Source: Bradyrhizobium sp. LTSP849
GTDB taxonomy: Bacteria > Pseudomonadota > Alphaproteobacteria > Rhizobiales > Xanthobacteraceae
DNA length: 64,000 nt
Direction: 5' to 3'
Assembly (NCBI RefSeq): GCF_000938255.1
Contig: NZ_JYMR01000005.1
Span: 1 to 64,000 of the forward strand
Positions 34,789 through 44,108 of the stretch are shown here, one piece after another. Below the pieces are notes generated by a model. The model was not told the DNA's origin, did no database searches, and was given only the letters and a program-made list of their open reading frames with translations. Position 1 is the first letter of the stretch. Every line of letters begins with the position of its first letter. Position numbers and translations under genes: made by a program.

Positions 34789-35751
34789 ATGCTCGATGCA
34801 TCCCAGATCAGCCGTCGGATCAAGCTGCGGCAGCTGAGCGTGTTTATCGCCGTCGTGGAACACGGGAGCATGGCGAAAGCGGCCGAGCACCTGGCCATTT
34901 CGCAGCCCGTTATATCCAAGATGATCGCGAGCCTCGAGCAAACGCTCGGTCTTCCGCTTCTGGAGCGCAGCCGGCTCGGCGTTGAGCCGACGCTTTATGG
35001 CAAGGCCTTGCTCAAGCGTAGCATTGCGTTGTGCAACGATTTGCGGAGCGGTGTTGACGAGCTGCAATCGCTCGCCGATCCCGCGATGGGTGAATTGCGC
35101 ATTGGCAGCACCGAGCCCGTGATGGCTGGATTACTCCCCGCGATTATTGACCGGCTGTCCCGGCAATATCCGAGACTTGCGCTTCACATCATCGAGGGCG
35201 AGCCGCCGGAACTGCAGGATCGCCATCTGCGCAATCACGACATAGACCTGATGATCGGGCGTCTACCGGGCCCAACGCCGGCGGCCGATACCGATGTGGA
35301 AGTGCTTTTGCACGAAAGCGGTGTCGTTGTTGCAGGCTTGAACAGTCCGTGGGTGCGCCGGCGCAAGATCCGCCTCGACGAGCTGGTCAACGAGTGTTGG
35401 TGCCTGCCACCCCGCGAAAGTTTTCCGGGCGGCTGGATTGCCCACGCATTTCACGCCTGCGGATTGGAGGTGCCACGTGCCAGCGTGACCGTGTATTCGA
35501 TCCTTATGCAGTCGGCGTTGCTGTCGTCGGAACGTTTCCTGAGTTTTCTTCCGGCATCGATGTTGCACTTCAGCGCGAAGCGGCTGTCGATGAAGGTCTT
35601 ACCCGTCGAAATGCCCATTCAGATGTGGCCGGTCGGAATTATTGCGCTCAAGGGCAGAACGCCAAACCCTGCTCAGCGCCTGTTCGTCGCGTGCGCTCGA
35701 GAGGTGGCGAAGCCGCTCGCAGGCAAGCGAAACGCCCGGTCCAATCGATGA
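34789..35751 (+). CDS. LysR family transcriptional regulator
   Basis: A 320-residue regulator with an N-terminal winged helix-turn-helix (LRQLSVFIAVVEHGSMAKAAEHLAISQPVISKMIASLE) and a C-terminal co-inducer domain beginning GELRIGSTEPVMAGLLPAII. It is divergent from the Bug-type binding protein and intradiol dioxygenase genes and probably controls them in response to an aromatic ligand. The ATG at 34789 follows AAGGGG; the open frame extends upstream without homology. Confidence 0.92.
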   Translation: MLDASQISRRIKLRQLSVFIAVVEHGSMAKAAEHLAISQPVISKMIASLEQTLGLPLLERSRLGVEPTLYGKALLKRSIALCNDLRSGVDELQSLADPAMGELRIGSTEPVMAGLLPAIIDRLSRQYPRLALHIIEGEPPELQDRHLRNHDIDLMIGRLPGPTPAADTDVEVLLHESGVVVAGLNSPWVRRRKIRLDELVNECWCLPPRESFPGGWIAHAFHACGLEVPRASVTVYSILMQSALLSSERFLSFLPASMLHFSAKRLSMKVLPVEMPIQMWPVGIIALKGRTPNPAQRLFVACAREVAKPLAGKRNARSNR

Positions 35752-35901
35752 AATTGAAACTGATCGTTGCAGGCTCCCGTGCGGCTGCTCCTGACGGGGC
35801 GTTTTAAACACACGCTGAGGCGTTGATTAAAACTTTGTTGGCAGGTGCCTGCTGCCAGACACGTGCTAAGCGGTCATCGTTACACCAAATTGGGGGGCAC
35901 G

Positions 35902-36321
35902 GTGACGAGTTCGGGAATGAGTTTTCAGGATGTTGTCGCGCTAAATGCTTCCGCCCGGCTGAATCGTTTAGCCGGATTCGAGGTCACGACCGCAGCAAAC
36001 GGAACGGCTGAACTCGTCATGCAATGGAACGATGATCTGACACAATATGCTGGTCATCTTCATGCGGGAATGATCGCCGCCCTATTGGATACCGCGTGCG
36101 GTTTCGCAGTCGTCACCGTAGCTGGCGGTGTGACCGCATCTCATTTTTCCATGAATTGTATCAAGCCGGCCGTCGGCCGGCGATTTGTCGCGAAGGGAAT
36201 TACGGTCCGAGCCGGCCGCAGGCAGATTTTTGCAAAAGCCGAACTCTTTTCCGAGGACGAGAAGGGCGGCAGGACGCTGGTTGCCACCGGCGAGACGTTG
36301 CTGGTGCCACTTGATCGTTAG
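35902..36321 (+). CDS. PaaI-type hotdog thioesterase
   Basis: A small hotdog-fold thioesterase of about 139 residues. YAGHLHAGMIAALLDTACGFA is the PaaI/YdiI signature with the catalytic aspartate on the long helix; SHFSMNCIKPAVGRRFVAKG follows. It probably releases CoA from acyl or aryl thioesters. The start is uncertain: a GTG at 35902 behind GGGGGG was chosen, with an ATG at 35917 and a longer frame from 35845 as alternatives. It stands between the LysR gene and a convergent rifampin ADP-ribosyltransferase gene. Confidence 0.82.
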   Translation: MTSSGMSFQDVVALNASARLNRLAGFEVTTAANGTAELVMQWNDDLTQYAGHLHAGMIAALLDTACGFAVVTVAGGVTASHFSMNCIKPAVGRRFVAKGITVRAGRRQIFAKAELFSEDEKGGRTLVATGETLLVPLDR

Positions 36322-36366
36322 CAGGTTTAGGTCGGAAAACCGCCGCGCACTCTCCCGGATCATGCC

Positions 36367-36780
36367 TTAATCGATGATGTTGCCGCCCTCCGCCTTCAGG
36401 CGGGCGACATTGTCTTTCATCTGTTGCAGCCGTTCAGGCGCATGGCCTTGCCACTGCGTCACTTCGGCAATGACCCGCAACGGATCGCGGGAGCGATAGG
36501 ACAGCGTCGGATTTCCGGGAAACTTCTTATCGGTCACGTTCGGATCGTCCATGATCGGCCCGGTCGGCTCGACGACGTAGATTCGTCCGCGTGCGGTACC
36601 TACGGCCAGCTCGGCGCCCCAGATCGCCGCATCCAGCGTGGCCGCGAAATAAACCCAGGACAGCGGCTTCACATCGGTGAAGTTGGATGGGTGGCCGACG
36701 ACAATAAGGTCGCCGGGTTTCAAATCGGCCCGTGTGCCGTGGAAGAAGGATTGCGCGAACGTGGTTGCGGCAGATGACAT
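36367..36780 (-). CDS. arr: NAD(+)--rifampin ADP-ribosyltransferase
   Basis: A 137-residue enzyme of the Arr family, which inactivates rifamycins by ADP-ribosylation. FFHGTRADLKPGDLIVVG, YFAATLDAAIWGAELAVG, RGRIYVVEPTGPIMDDPN and FPGNPTLSYRSRDPLRVI span the whole family length with the substrate and NAD contacts in place. No integron or transposon feature adjoins it, so it looks like a resident chromosomal copy. A perfect 30-bp-arm palindrome lies upstream at 36831-36910. Confidence 0.93.
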   Translation of the reverse strand: MSSAATTFAQSFFHGTRADLKPGDLIVVGHPSNFTDVKPLSWVYFAATLDAAIWGAELAVGTARGRIYVVEPTGPIMDDPNVTDKKFPGNPTLSYRSRDPLRVIAEVTQWQGHAPERLQQMKDNVARLKAEGGNIID

Positions 36781-36830
36781 AAGACGATCCTGGAATCGTT
36801 AGCAGCGGCAAGGATGTCGCATATGCACTC

Positions 36831-36910
36831 CGTCATTGCGAGCGCAGCGAAGCAATCCAGATTGTCTCCGCGAAAAGGCTCTGGATTGCTTCGCTGCGCT
36901 CGCAATGACG
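36831..36910. repeat. Palindromic intergenic repeat, CGTCATTGCGAG family, copy 1
   Basis: Two perfectly complementary 30-base arms (36831-36860 and 36881-36910) flank a 20-base loop that includes ATTGTCTCCGCG. A related copy with the same loop start lies at 56733-56819. The repeat lies between two minus-strand genes and could fold in RNA or DNA. Confidence 0.88.
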
Positions 36911-36982
36911 ATGCGGATGCCGCGAGAGATCATTCCGACATTTCGCCCCGCGAAACGGGCAGTCCGACGGCGAGCGAGCCCC

Positions 36983-37726
36983 CTAAAACTGATACCTCCG
37001 CAACCCCCCATCCACGGGGATCACTGTCCCCGTGATGTACCGCGCCACCGGCGACGCCAAAAACACCGCGAGTGCCGCCAGATCCTCCGGCTCGCCCCAA
37101 TAGCCGACCGGGATTTCCTCTTCCGCAAACCGCTCGCGGTACTCCGGCGGATAGTTGCGGCGAATCTGTTCGCTCATGATGCGGCCGGGCGGGATGCAGT
37201 TGATGGTGATGCCGTGCTCGCCGATCTCGCGCGACAGTCCCTTGGCCCAGGCGTGCACGGCGGCTTTCGCGGCGAAGGCGGCGTTGAGGCCTTCCGGCTC
37301 GGACTTGCCGGTGATGTTGACGATGCGGCCCCATTTGCGTTCGATCATCTGCGGCAGCAGCGCGTGCGCGATGCGGCGGTAGCTGGTAAAATTCAGCGCG
37401 ATCGCCTCGTCCCATTTGCTGTCGGGCGCATCGACCGGCAGCGGACGGCTGCCGCCGGCATTGTTGATGAGGATGTCGACATGGCCGAGCTCTTTCAGCG
37501 CGAAGGCGGCGATGTTCTCAGCTGCATCCTTGGCCATCACGTCCTGCTCGAACGGCGTGATCAACCCGCCACCGACTTCCTGCACCAATTGCGCGAGGAG
37601 GTCGGTCCGCCGCGCCACGCCGACCACGCGCACGCCTTCGGCAGCTAGGCCCTTGGCGATGGCGCGGCCGATGCCGATGCTGGCTCCGGTGACAACAGCG
37701 GTTTTCGATTTGAGCCCGAGGTCCAT
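36983..37726 (-). CDS. SDR family protein lacking the catalytic tyrosine
   Basis: A 247-residue SDR fold. The cofactor loop (TGASIGIGRAIA), NNAGGSRPLP and the C-terminal ITGTVIPVDGG are normal. At the catalytic site, however, the lysine in NAAFAAKAAV is kept while the position four residues before it is alanine, not tyrosine; the serine region reads NITGKSEP. The enzyme is therefore an atypical SDR and may be catalytically altered or use other residues. A GTG two codons upstream is an alternative start. It is divergent from the methyltransferase gene at 37882 across an AT-richer 155-base gap. Confidence 0.85.
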   Translation of the reverse strand: MDLGLKSKTAVVTGASIGIGRAIAKGLAAEGVRVVGVARRTDLLAQLVQEVGGGLITPFEQDVMAKDAAENIAAFALKELGHVDILINNAGGSRPLPVDAPDSKWDEAIALNFTSYRRIAHALLPQMIERKWGRIVNITGKSEPEGLNAAFAAKAAVHAWAKGLSREIGEHGITINCIPPGRIMSEQIRRNYPPEYRERFAEEEIPVGYWGEPEDLAALAVFLASPVARYITGTVIPVDGGLRRYQF

Positions 37727-37881
37727 GGTCACACGCTCTCTTGTTTGCTTTTGCTTATTGCTGTTCGTTTGGTGTTCGTTTTCCTGCCCGGTCCCGGTCA
37801 GCGTGATTTGCCCGACGGGGACGAGCAGTGGTAACCAAGAGAGACAGTGAAGGAAACACGAAAAAGAAAAGGCGTTGAACG

Positions 37882-38652
37882 ATGGTCTGGGACCCGCAGC
37901 AATACCTCAAGTTCTCCGGCCACCGGCTTCGGCCCGCGGTCGACCTGTTGATGCGGATTCCGGATTTTGCCCCAAGCGAGATTGCCGATCTCGGGGCAGG
38001 GGCCGGCAACGTGACAAAGCTGATCAAGGAGCGCTGGCCGGATGCGGCGGTGACCGGCGTCGAGGGCTCCGCCGAGATGGTCGCCGCGGGGCGGAAGGCG
38101 GCGCCGGACGTGCAATGGTCGCACGAAGACCTCGGTCATTGGCGTCCGGCCAAGCGATATGATTTGGTCTATTCCAATGCCGCACTGCACTGGCTGCCCA
38201 ATCATGCGGCACTCTTCCCGTCGGTGATGGAGAAGGTCACGCCCGGCGGCATGCTCGCGGTGCAGATGCCGCGCAACTTCCTGGCCCCTTCGCATGTGCT
38301 GATCGGCGAGACCGCCCTGAACGGTCCGTGGCGGTCCAAGGTCGAACATCTCGTCACGCCACCGCCGGTCGAGGGGCCGGCCTTCTATCACGATGTGCTC
38401 GCGCCGCTGTCGCAAAACATCGACATCTGGGAGACCGAATATCTCCAGGTGCTCGAAGGCGAGAACCCCGTGAAGGAATGGACCAAGGGCACCTGGCTGA
38501 CGCGCTATCTCGACGTGCTCCAGGGCGACGAGAAGGCCGCGTTCGAAGCGGCCTATGGGGAGCGCGTCGCAAAGGCCTATCCGAAGAATGCCGCGGGGCA
38601 GACGCTGTTCCCGTTCCGGCGCCTCTTCATGGTCGCCCAGCGCAAAGGTTAA
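37882..38652 (+). CDS. tam: Trans-aconitate 2-methyltransferase-like protein
   Basis: A 256-residue SAM-dependent methyltransferase. MVWDPQQYLKFSGHRLRPAVDLL and IADLGAGAGNVTKLI with SNAALHWLPNHAALFP match the Tam family closely. It methylates trans-aconitate or related tricarboxylates, relieving inhibition of the citric acid cycle. The C-terminus FPFRRLFMVAQRKG is also typical. From 38653 to 38853 no other feature is recognisable. Confidence 0.9.
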   Translation: MVWDPQQYLKFSGHRLRPAVDLLMRIPDFAPSEIADLGAGAGNVTKLIKERWPDAAVTGVEGSAEMVAAGRKAAPDVQWSHEDLGHWRPAKRYDLVYSNAALHWLPNHAALFPSVMEKVTPGGMLAVQMPRNFLAPSHVLIGETALNGPWRSKVEHLVTPPPVEGPAFYHDVLAPLSQNIDIWETEYLQVLEGENPVKEWTKGTWLTRYLDVLQGDEKAAFEAAYGERVAKAYPKNAAGQTLFPFRRLFMVAQRKG

Positions 38653-38853
38653 TTGCGCCGCCGCGATGCGACATAAGCGCTCGCTTCCTCAGGAAGGTGC
38701 GGGCGCCGGGTTGCGTATCCAACAGCCGTCAAGATAGCTTGGCTGCGGCAAATTGGGCTTAGGTCTAGTTGTTCGGGTGGTGGATTGCTGCCACTACTGA
38801 AGCCGGAAAACAAAAAAAGAACCCGGTTTTAGAGGTTGTTGGGAGGTTAGTTC

Positions 38854-39855
38854 ATGCGCAAGCTGCTTTTTGCAGTCGCGGCCGCGTCTCTTCTCGTGGT
38901 CCCGGCTGCCGTCCAGGCTCAGGCCCCGATTGTCATCAAATTCAGCCACGTCGTCGCCAACGATACGCCAAAGGGCAAGGGCGCGCTGAAGTTCAAGGAG
39001 CTTGCCGAGAAGTATACCGACGGCAAGGTCAAGATCGAAGTCTATCCGAACTCCTCGCTGTACAAGGACAAGGAGGAGATCGAGGCGCTCCAGCTCGGTT
39101 CGGTGCAGATGCTCGCGCCCTCGACCGCAAAATTCGCGCCGCTCGGCATCAGGGAATTCGAGGCGCTCGACCTGCCCTGGCTGTTCAAGGATGACGAGAC
39201 CTATTCCAATGCGATGAAGGGCACGATCGGCAAATGGCTGTTCCAGAAACTGGAAGCCAAGGGCATCACCGGGCTTGCCTATTGGGACAACGGCTTTCAC
39301 ATGGTTTCCTCCAGTCGTCCGCTGATGAAGCCGGAGGATTTCAAGGGCCTGAAGTTCCGCATTTCCGGATCGAAGATCGCCGACCAGTATTTCCGCCTGA
39401 TGGGCTCGATCCCACAAATCATGGCGTTCTCGGAAGTCTATCAGGCCTTGCAGACCGGCGTGGTCGACGGCTGCGAAAACACGGCCTCGAACTATCTAAC
39501 GCAGAAATTCTACGAGGTGCAGAAGGACATCACCGTGTCCTATCACGCGCATCTGCAGTATGCTGTCATTGTCAACTCGAAATTCTGGTCCGGCCTGCCG
39601 CCTGACATCCGCGCCCAGCTCGAGAAGGCGATGAACGACGCGACCGACTACACCAACTTGATCGCGCATCAGGAGAACGAGGATGCGCTGGCCGAGATCA
39701 AGAAGGCCGGCAAGACCACGCTGCATTATCTGACTGACGCCGATCGCAAGGCATGGCAGGAAGCGATGCGGCCGACTTATACCTGGGCAAAGGGCCGGGT
39801 CGGGCAGGAAGTGCTCGATCTCGTCGCCAAGGAACTCGACGTCAAGATGAACTGA
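38854..39855 (+). CDS. dctP: TRAP transporter substrate-binding protein DctP
   Basis: A 333-residue periplasmic binding protein with signal peptide (LLFAVAAASLLVVPAAVQAQA) and the DctP pattern: IKFSHVVANDTPKGKGALKFKELAEKYT, then SSSRPLMKPEDFKGLKFRI with the carboxylate-binding arginine, and YQALQTGVVDGCENTASN. It delivers a dicarboxylate or similar acid to the fused membrane component encoded after a hairpin. GGGAGG lies upstream of the ATG. Confidence 0.94.
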   Translation: MRKLLFAVAAASLLVVPAAVQAQAPIVIKFSHVVANDTPKGKGALKFKELAEKYTDGKVKIEVYPNSSLYKDKEEIEALQLGSVQMLAPSTAKFAPLGIREFEALDLPWLFKDDETYSNAMKGTIGKWLFQKLEAKGITGLAYWDNGFHMVSSSRPLMKPEDFKGLKFRISGSKIADQYFRLMGSIPQIMAFSEVYQALQTGVVDGCENTASNYLTQKFYEVQKDITVSYHAHLQYAVIVNSKFWSGLPPDIRAQLEKAMNDATDYTNLIAHQENEDALAEIKKAGKTTLHYLTDADRKAWQEAMRPTYTWAKGRVGQEVLDLVAKELDVKMN

Positions 39856-39882
39856 CGGCGCTTCCGAAAAAACAACAAGAAC

Positions 39883-39906
39883 GGTCGGGAGTGAACGCTC
39901 CCGGCC
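39883..39906 (+). terminator. Hairpin between dctP and dctQM
   Basis: A 9-bp stem (GGTCGGGAG with CTCCCGGCC, one T-G pair) around a 6-base loop is followed by GTTT. Placed between a binding-protein gene and its permease gene, it may attenuate permease expression or protect the dctP message. Confidence 0.6.
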
Positions 39907-39933
39907 GTTTCGATCTGATATGGGGGACTTGAT

Positions 39934-41982
39934 TTGCTTCGCGTGCTCAATAGTGCGCTCAATCATCTCGAAGAATGGTTGATCGCGACGCTCATTGCGG
40001 CGGCAACGGGTTTGATCTTCATTGCCGTGGTGCACCGCTACGGCGCCGGCGAGTCGATCGTGTTCTCGCGATGGGCCGCCGCGCACGGGCTGACCTGGCT
40101 CGCGACGCTGTCGATGGCGGTGTTCACCTTCCTGTCCGAGCTCGATCTCTCCTGGGCGCAGGAACTCTGCATCTACATGTTCATCTGGATGGCGAAGTTC
40201 GGCGCGGCCTATGGCGTGCGCACCGGCATCCATGTCGGCGTCGATCTCCTCGTCAATCGCCTGCCCGAACATTCGCGCAAGCATGTCATCCTGTTCTCGC
40301 TGCTCTGTGGCGCACTGTTCACCGGCATGATCGCCGCCTTCGGCGCTTCCTTTGTCTCCGAGATGTTCAAGACCGGACAGCAGTCCAACGACCTCGAAGC
40401 GCCGATGTGGTTCGTCTATCTGGCGATCCCGCTCGGCTCCGGCCTGATGTGCTTCCGCTTCCTCCAGGTCTCGTGGTTCTACTACTGGACCGGCGAGCTG
40501 CCGCACCATGATGAGACCCATGTCGAGGGCGTGGAGGCCGACATCTCGCCCGCGCTGCATCCGCAGCCCGCGGGCGCGGCGACGAGAGCTGCTGCGCGAA
40601 AAGTTTCGCCGCTTGGCGTGATCCTGATCATGGCGCCGATCCTGATCTTCGCGATGTGCCTTGCCGAGAAGTTTGGCGTCGTCGTGCTGCCGCATTGGCT
40701 GCGCGCCTTCACCGTGTTCGCGCTGCTGATTGCGCTGATGCTGACCGGCATTCCGGTGTCGATTGCGCTCGGTCTCACCGTGATGACGTTCCTGTTCACA
40801 TTGACGACGGTGCCGATCGAAGCGGTCTCGATGAAGCTCTTCACGGGCATCGAGGGCTTCGAGATCATGGCGATTCCGTTCTTCATCCTCGCCGGCAATT
40901 TCCTCACCCATGGCGGCGTCGCGCGCCGCATGATCAATTTCGCGACCTCGCTGATCGGGCATTGGCACGGCGGCCTCGGCCTTGCCGGCATCGTCGCCTG
41001 CGCGATGTTCGCACTGGTCTGCGGCTCGAGCGTGGCGACTGTCGCGGCGATCGGCGCCATCGTGTTGCCGGAGATGGTCCGCCACGGCTATCCCATGCGC
41101 TTCGGCGCCGGCATCATCACGGTCGCGGGTTCGCTCGGCATCCTGATGCTGCCGTCGATCCCGAAGATCGTCTACGCGGTCTCGACCAATACCTCGATCG
41201 GGGCGCTGTTCGTCGCAGGCCTGCTCCCCGGCATGCTGCTGACGACCATGCTCTGCATCGTCACCTGGTGGCTGGCACGCAAACGCGACTATCCCCGGAT
41301 GAAGAAGGCGAGCTGGGGTGAGACGCTCCACGCCTTCCGCGAGAGCATCTGGGGCCTGATGCTGGTCGTCATCATCATCGGCGGCATCTACAGCGGCCTG
41401 TTCACGGCCACCGAGGCGGCCGCGATGGCCGCGGTCTACTCCTTCGTCATCGCGGTGTTCGTCTACAAGGCGATCAAGATGGTGGACGTGCCGCGGGTGC
41501 TGCTGCGTGCCGCCAATACCAGTGCGATGCTGCTCTACATCGTCACCAATGCGGTGCTGTTTTCCTTCGTGCTCTCCAACGAGAACCTGCCGTCGACGCT
41601 CGCCGACTGGATCGCGGCGCAGAACCTCGGCTGGGTCGGCTTCCTGCTGGTCGTCAACGTGTTGCTGCTGCTCGCCGGCAACTTCATGGAGCCGAACTCG
41701 ATCATCCTGATCATGGCGCCGATCCTGGCGCCGGCGGCCAAGAAGCTCGGCATCGACCTCGTCCATTTCGGCATCGTGATGGACGTCAACATGGAGGTCG
41801 GCCTCTGCCATCCGCCTGTCGGATTGAATCTCTATGTCGCCTCGATGATAGCGCGAATGCGAATAACCGAGCTCGCTGTCGCGGTGATGCCATGGCTCCT
41901 CACCATGCTCGGCTTCCTCGTCATCGTGACCTATTGGCCCGATTTGACGCTGTGGCTGCCGCGGGTGCTGGGCATGCATTGA
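39934..41982 (+). CDS. TRAP transporter fused small and large permease (DctQM)
   Basis: A 682-residue membrane protein in which the DctQ-like domain (about residues 1-190) is joined through a polar linker to the DctM-like domain (about 215-680). DctM features include IMAIPFFILAGNFLTHGGVARRMINFA, ATVAAIGAIVLPEM and MDVNMEVGLCHPPVGLNLYV. Fusions of this kind are known in the family. Translation appears to start at a TTG (39934) behind GGGGGAC. It follows dctP after a hairpin and completes a sodium-dependent acid importer. Confidence 0.92.
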   Translation: MLRVLNSALNHLEEWLIATLIAAATGLIFIAVVHRYGAGESIVFSRWAAAHGLTWLATLSMAVFTFLSELDLSWAQELCIYMFIWMAKFGAAYGVRTGIHVGVDLLVNRLPEHSRKHVILFSLLCGALFTGMIAAFGASFVSEMFKTGQQSNDLEAPMWFVYLAIPLGSGLMCFRFLQVSWFYYWTGELPHHDETHVEGVEADISPALHPQPAGAATRAAARKVSPLGVILIMAPILIFAMCLAEKFGVVVLPHWLRAFTVFALLIALMLTGIPVSIALGLTVMTFLFTLTTVPIEAVSMKLFTGIEGFEIMAIPFFILAGNFLTHGGVARRMINFATSLIGHWHGGLGLAGIVACAMFALVCGSSVATVAAIGAIVLPEMVRHGYPMRFGAGIITVAGSLGILMLPSIPKIVYAVSTNTSIGALFVAGLLPGMLLTTMLCIVTWWLARKRDYPRMKKASWGETLHAFRESIWGLMLVVIIIGGIYSGLFTATEAAAMAAVYSFVIAVFVYKAIKMVDVPRVLLRAANTSAMLLYIVTNAVLFSFVLSNENLPSTLADWIAAQNLGWVGFLLVVNVLLLLAGNFMEPNSIILIMAPILAPAAKKLGIDLVHFGIVMDVNMEVGLCHPPVGLNLYVASMIARMRITELAVAVMPWLLTMLGFLVIVTYWPDLTLWLPRVLGMH

Positions 41983-41991
41983 GCCGCACGT

Positions 41992-42080
41992 CGTAGCCCG
42001 GATGGAGCGAAGCGTAATCCGGGTCTCTCTCGCAGCTCGATAGAAGGCCCCGGATTGCGCTTCGCTCCATCCGGGCTACG
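41992..42080. repeat. Palindromic intergenic repeat, CGTAGCCCGGATGG family
   Basis: Two 31-base arms, identical as inverted repeats except for one base, flank a 27-base loop. It begins 10 bases after the dctQM stop and may act as its terminator. Confidence 0.87.
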
Positions 42081-42155
42081 CATTACTCCTCCGCCAGTGA
42101 TGGCAATCAACCGCGAGATGCGGTTAGATGCCGCAACAAAGCCGGGAGGATAGAG

Positions 42156-44087
42156 ATGACAGACACATCCAGCAGCGAGCCGAAGGACGCAACGTCGTCC
42201 GTGATCGCGCAGCAAACGGCGATGCTGAATGCGCTGCCGTTTTCCGACACGCGGGATTTCGATGACGCCGCGCGTGGTTTCCTCGGCACGATCGAGAATG
42301 CGAAGGTCTCAAATCCGCAGGGGCGGACGGTCTGGAGCCTCGAGCCCTACGGCTTCTTGTCCACTGAACAGGCGCCCCCGACCGTCAATCCCAGCCTGTG
42401 GCGACAGTCGCGCCTCAACATGAATCACGGCCTGTTCGAGGTCGTGCCGGGCGTCTACCAGGTGCGCGGGCTCGACATCGCCAACATGACGCTGATCGAG
42501 GGCGACAGCGGCGTCATCGTCGTCGATACCCTGACCTCGACCGAGGGTGCGCGCGCCGCGCTCGATCTCTATTACAAGCATCGGGGCGCCCGTCCGGTTG
42601 CGGCCGTCATCTTCACCCACACCCATACCGATCATTGGGGCGGCGCGCGCGGCGTGCTGGAGGAGGATGCGCTCGCCACCGGCCGCGTACCGATCATTGC
42701 GCCGAACCTGTTCATGGAGCACGCGGTCTCCGAGAACATCATCGCGGGACCGGCGATGCTGCGCCGGGCACAATACCAGTTCGGGCCGTTCCTCGCCAAG
42801 GGTGTGCGTGGGCAGGTCGATTGCGGCCTCGGCAAGTCGATGGCGGCGGGCTCGGTTGCGCTGCTTCGCCCGACCGATCTGATTATGGCGACCGGGGACA
42901 GGCGCGTGATCGACGGCGTCGAATTCGAATTCCAGATGGCTCCCAACAGCGAAGCGCCGGCGGAGATGCACTTCTTCATCCCGCGCTACAAGCTGTTGAA
43001 CCTCGCGGAGAACTGCACTCACAATTTCCACAATCTGCTGCCGTTTCGCGGCGCCGACGTGCGCGATGCGCTGGCCTGGTCAAAATACCTCAACGAGGCC
43101 TTGCAGCTCTGGGACGGCAAGGCGGAGGCGATGTGCGGCCAGCATCACTGGCCGGTGTGGGGCCGCGAGCGCATCGGCACCATGATCCGGCAGCAGCGTG
43201 ATCTCTACAAGTTCGCGCACGACCAGACCATCCGCCTGATGAACCATGGCCTGACCGCGGCCGAGATCGCGGAGACCATTCAACTGCCGAAGAGTCTCGA
43301 AGGAGCCTGGCACGGTCGCGGCTATTACGGCCACATCCGGCACAATGTGAAGGCGATCTATCAGAAATATCTCGGATGGTACGATGCCAATCCGGTCAAT
43401 CTTGACCCGCTGCCGCCGGTGGAATCCGGCAAGAAATATGTCGAGTATATGGGCGGCGCGGACGCCATCCTCGCGCGCGCACGTAAGGATTTTGACAAGG
43501 GCGAATTCCGCTTCGTAGCGCAGGCGCTCGGCCATCTCGTGTTTGCCGAGCCGGACAACGCGGCGGCGCGGACGCTGCTTGCGGATACGCTGGAGCAGCT
43601 CGGCTATGTCGCCGAGAGCGCGACCTGGCGCAACGCCTATCTGTTCGGCGCGCAGGAGCTGCGCCAGGGCATGCCGAAAACGCCGCCACGCCCGCCGATG
43701 CCGCGCGAGACGCTGGCGGCGCTACGCACCTCACAGCTCTGGGACGTGCTCGGCATCCGCCTCAACGGACCCAAGGCCGAGGGCAAGCACATCGTGCTGA
43801 ACTGGAGTTTTTCGGATACCGGCGAGACGTTCGTGCTCAATTTAGAGAATTGCGCGCTGACCTATACCGAGGGTGTGCAAGCCGAAGGCGCGGATGCCAG
43901 CTTCACGCTGGCGCGTGCGACGCTCGATGAGGTGATCGCGAAGCTGACGAGCTTTCCGGAAGCTGTGGCTGCCGGCAAGGTCAAGCTTGCTGGTAATCCG
44001 ATGCGGCTGGCCGAGCTGATGGGCCTGATGGACGAGTTTCCACGGATGTTCGAGATTGTGGAGCCGAGGCGGGCGGTGGTGGGGTAG
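42156..44087 (+). CDS. Alkyl sulfatase, SdsA1/BDS1-like metallo-beta-lactamase
   Basis: A 643-residue sulfatase of the metallo-beta-lactamase superfamily. The zinc site is visible as THTHTDHWGG, with NCTHNFHNLLPFRG and GQHHWPVWG supplying further ligands. MNHGLFEVVPGVYQVRGLDIANMTLIEGD is the family core. A helical dimerisation domain and a C-terminal SCP2-like domain (about residues 520-640, NWSFSDTGETFVLNLENCALTY) follow. It hydrolyses alkyl sulfate esters to alcohol and sulfate. No secretion signal is evident. The ATG follows GGGAGG. Confidence 0.93.
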   Translation: MTDTSSSEPKDATSSVIAQQTAMLNALPFSDTRDFDDAARGFLGTIENAKVSNPQGRTVWSLEPYGFLSTEQAPPTVNPSLWRQSRLNMNHGLFEVVPGVYQVRGLDIANMTLIEGDSGVIVVDTLTSTEGARAALDLYYKHRGARPVAAVIFTHTHTDHWGGARGVLEEDALATGRVPIIAPNLFMEHAVSENIIAGPAMLRRAQYQFGPFLAKGVRGQVDCGLGKSMAAGSVALLRPTDLIMATGDRRVIDGVEFEFQMAPNSEAPAEMHFFIPRYKLLNLAENCTHNFHNLLPFRGADVRDALAWSKYLNEALQLWDGKAEAMCGQHHWPVWGRERIGTMIRQQRDLYKFAHDQTIRLMNHGLTAAEIAETIQLPKSLEGAWHGRGYYGHIRHNVKAIYQKYLGWYDANPVNLDPLPPVESGKKYVEYMGGADAILARARKDFDKGEFRFVAQALGHLVFAEPDNAAARTLLADTLEQLGYVAESATWRNAYLFGAQELRQGMPKTPPRPPMPRETLAALRTSQLWDVLGIRLNGPKAEGKHIVLNWSFSDTGETFVLNLENCALTYTEGVQAEGADASFTLARATLDEVIAKLTSFPEAVAAGKVKLAGNPMRLAELMGLMDEFPRMFEIVEPRRAVVG

Positions 44088-44108
44088 GCGAACTGCCGCC
44101 ACAAACTT

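Noticed and set aside
39496..41979. 827-residue reading frame antisense to dctP and dctQM
   Set aside because: The plus strand carries clear TRAP transporter genes. The antisense translation is rich in His, Asp, Arg and Glu with no domain, as expected for the complement of GC-rich membrane protein genes.
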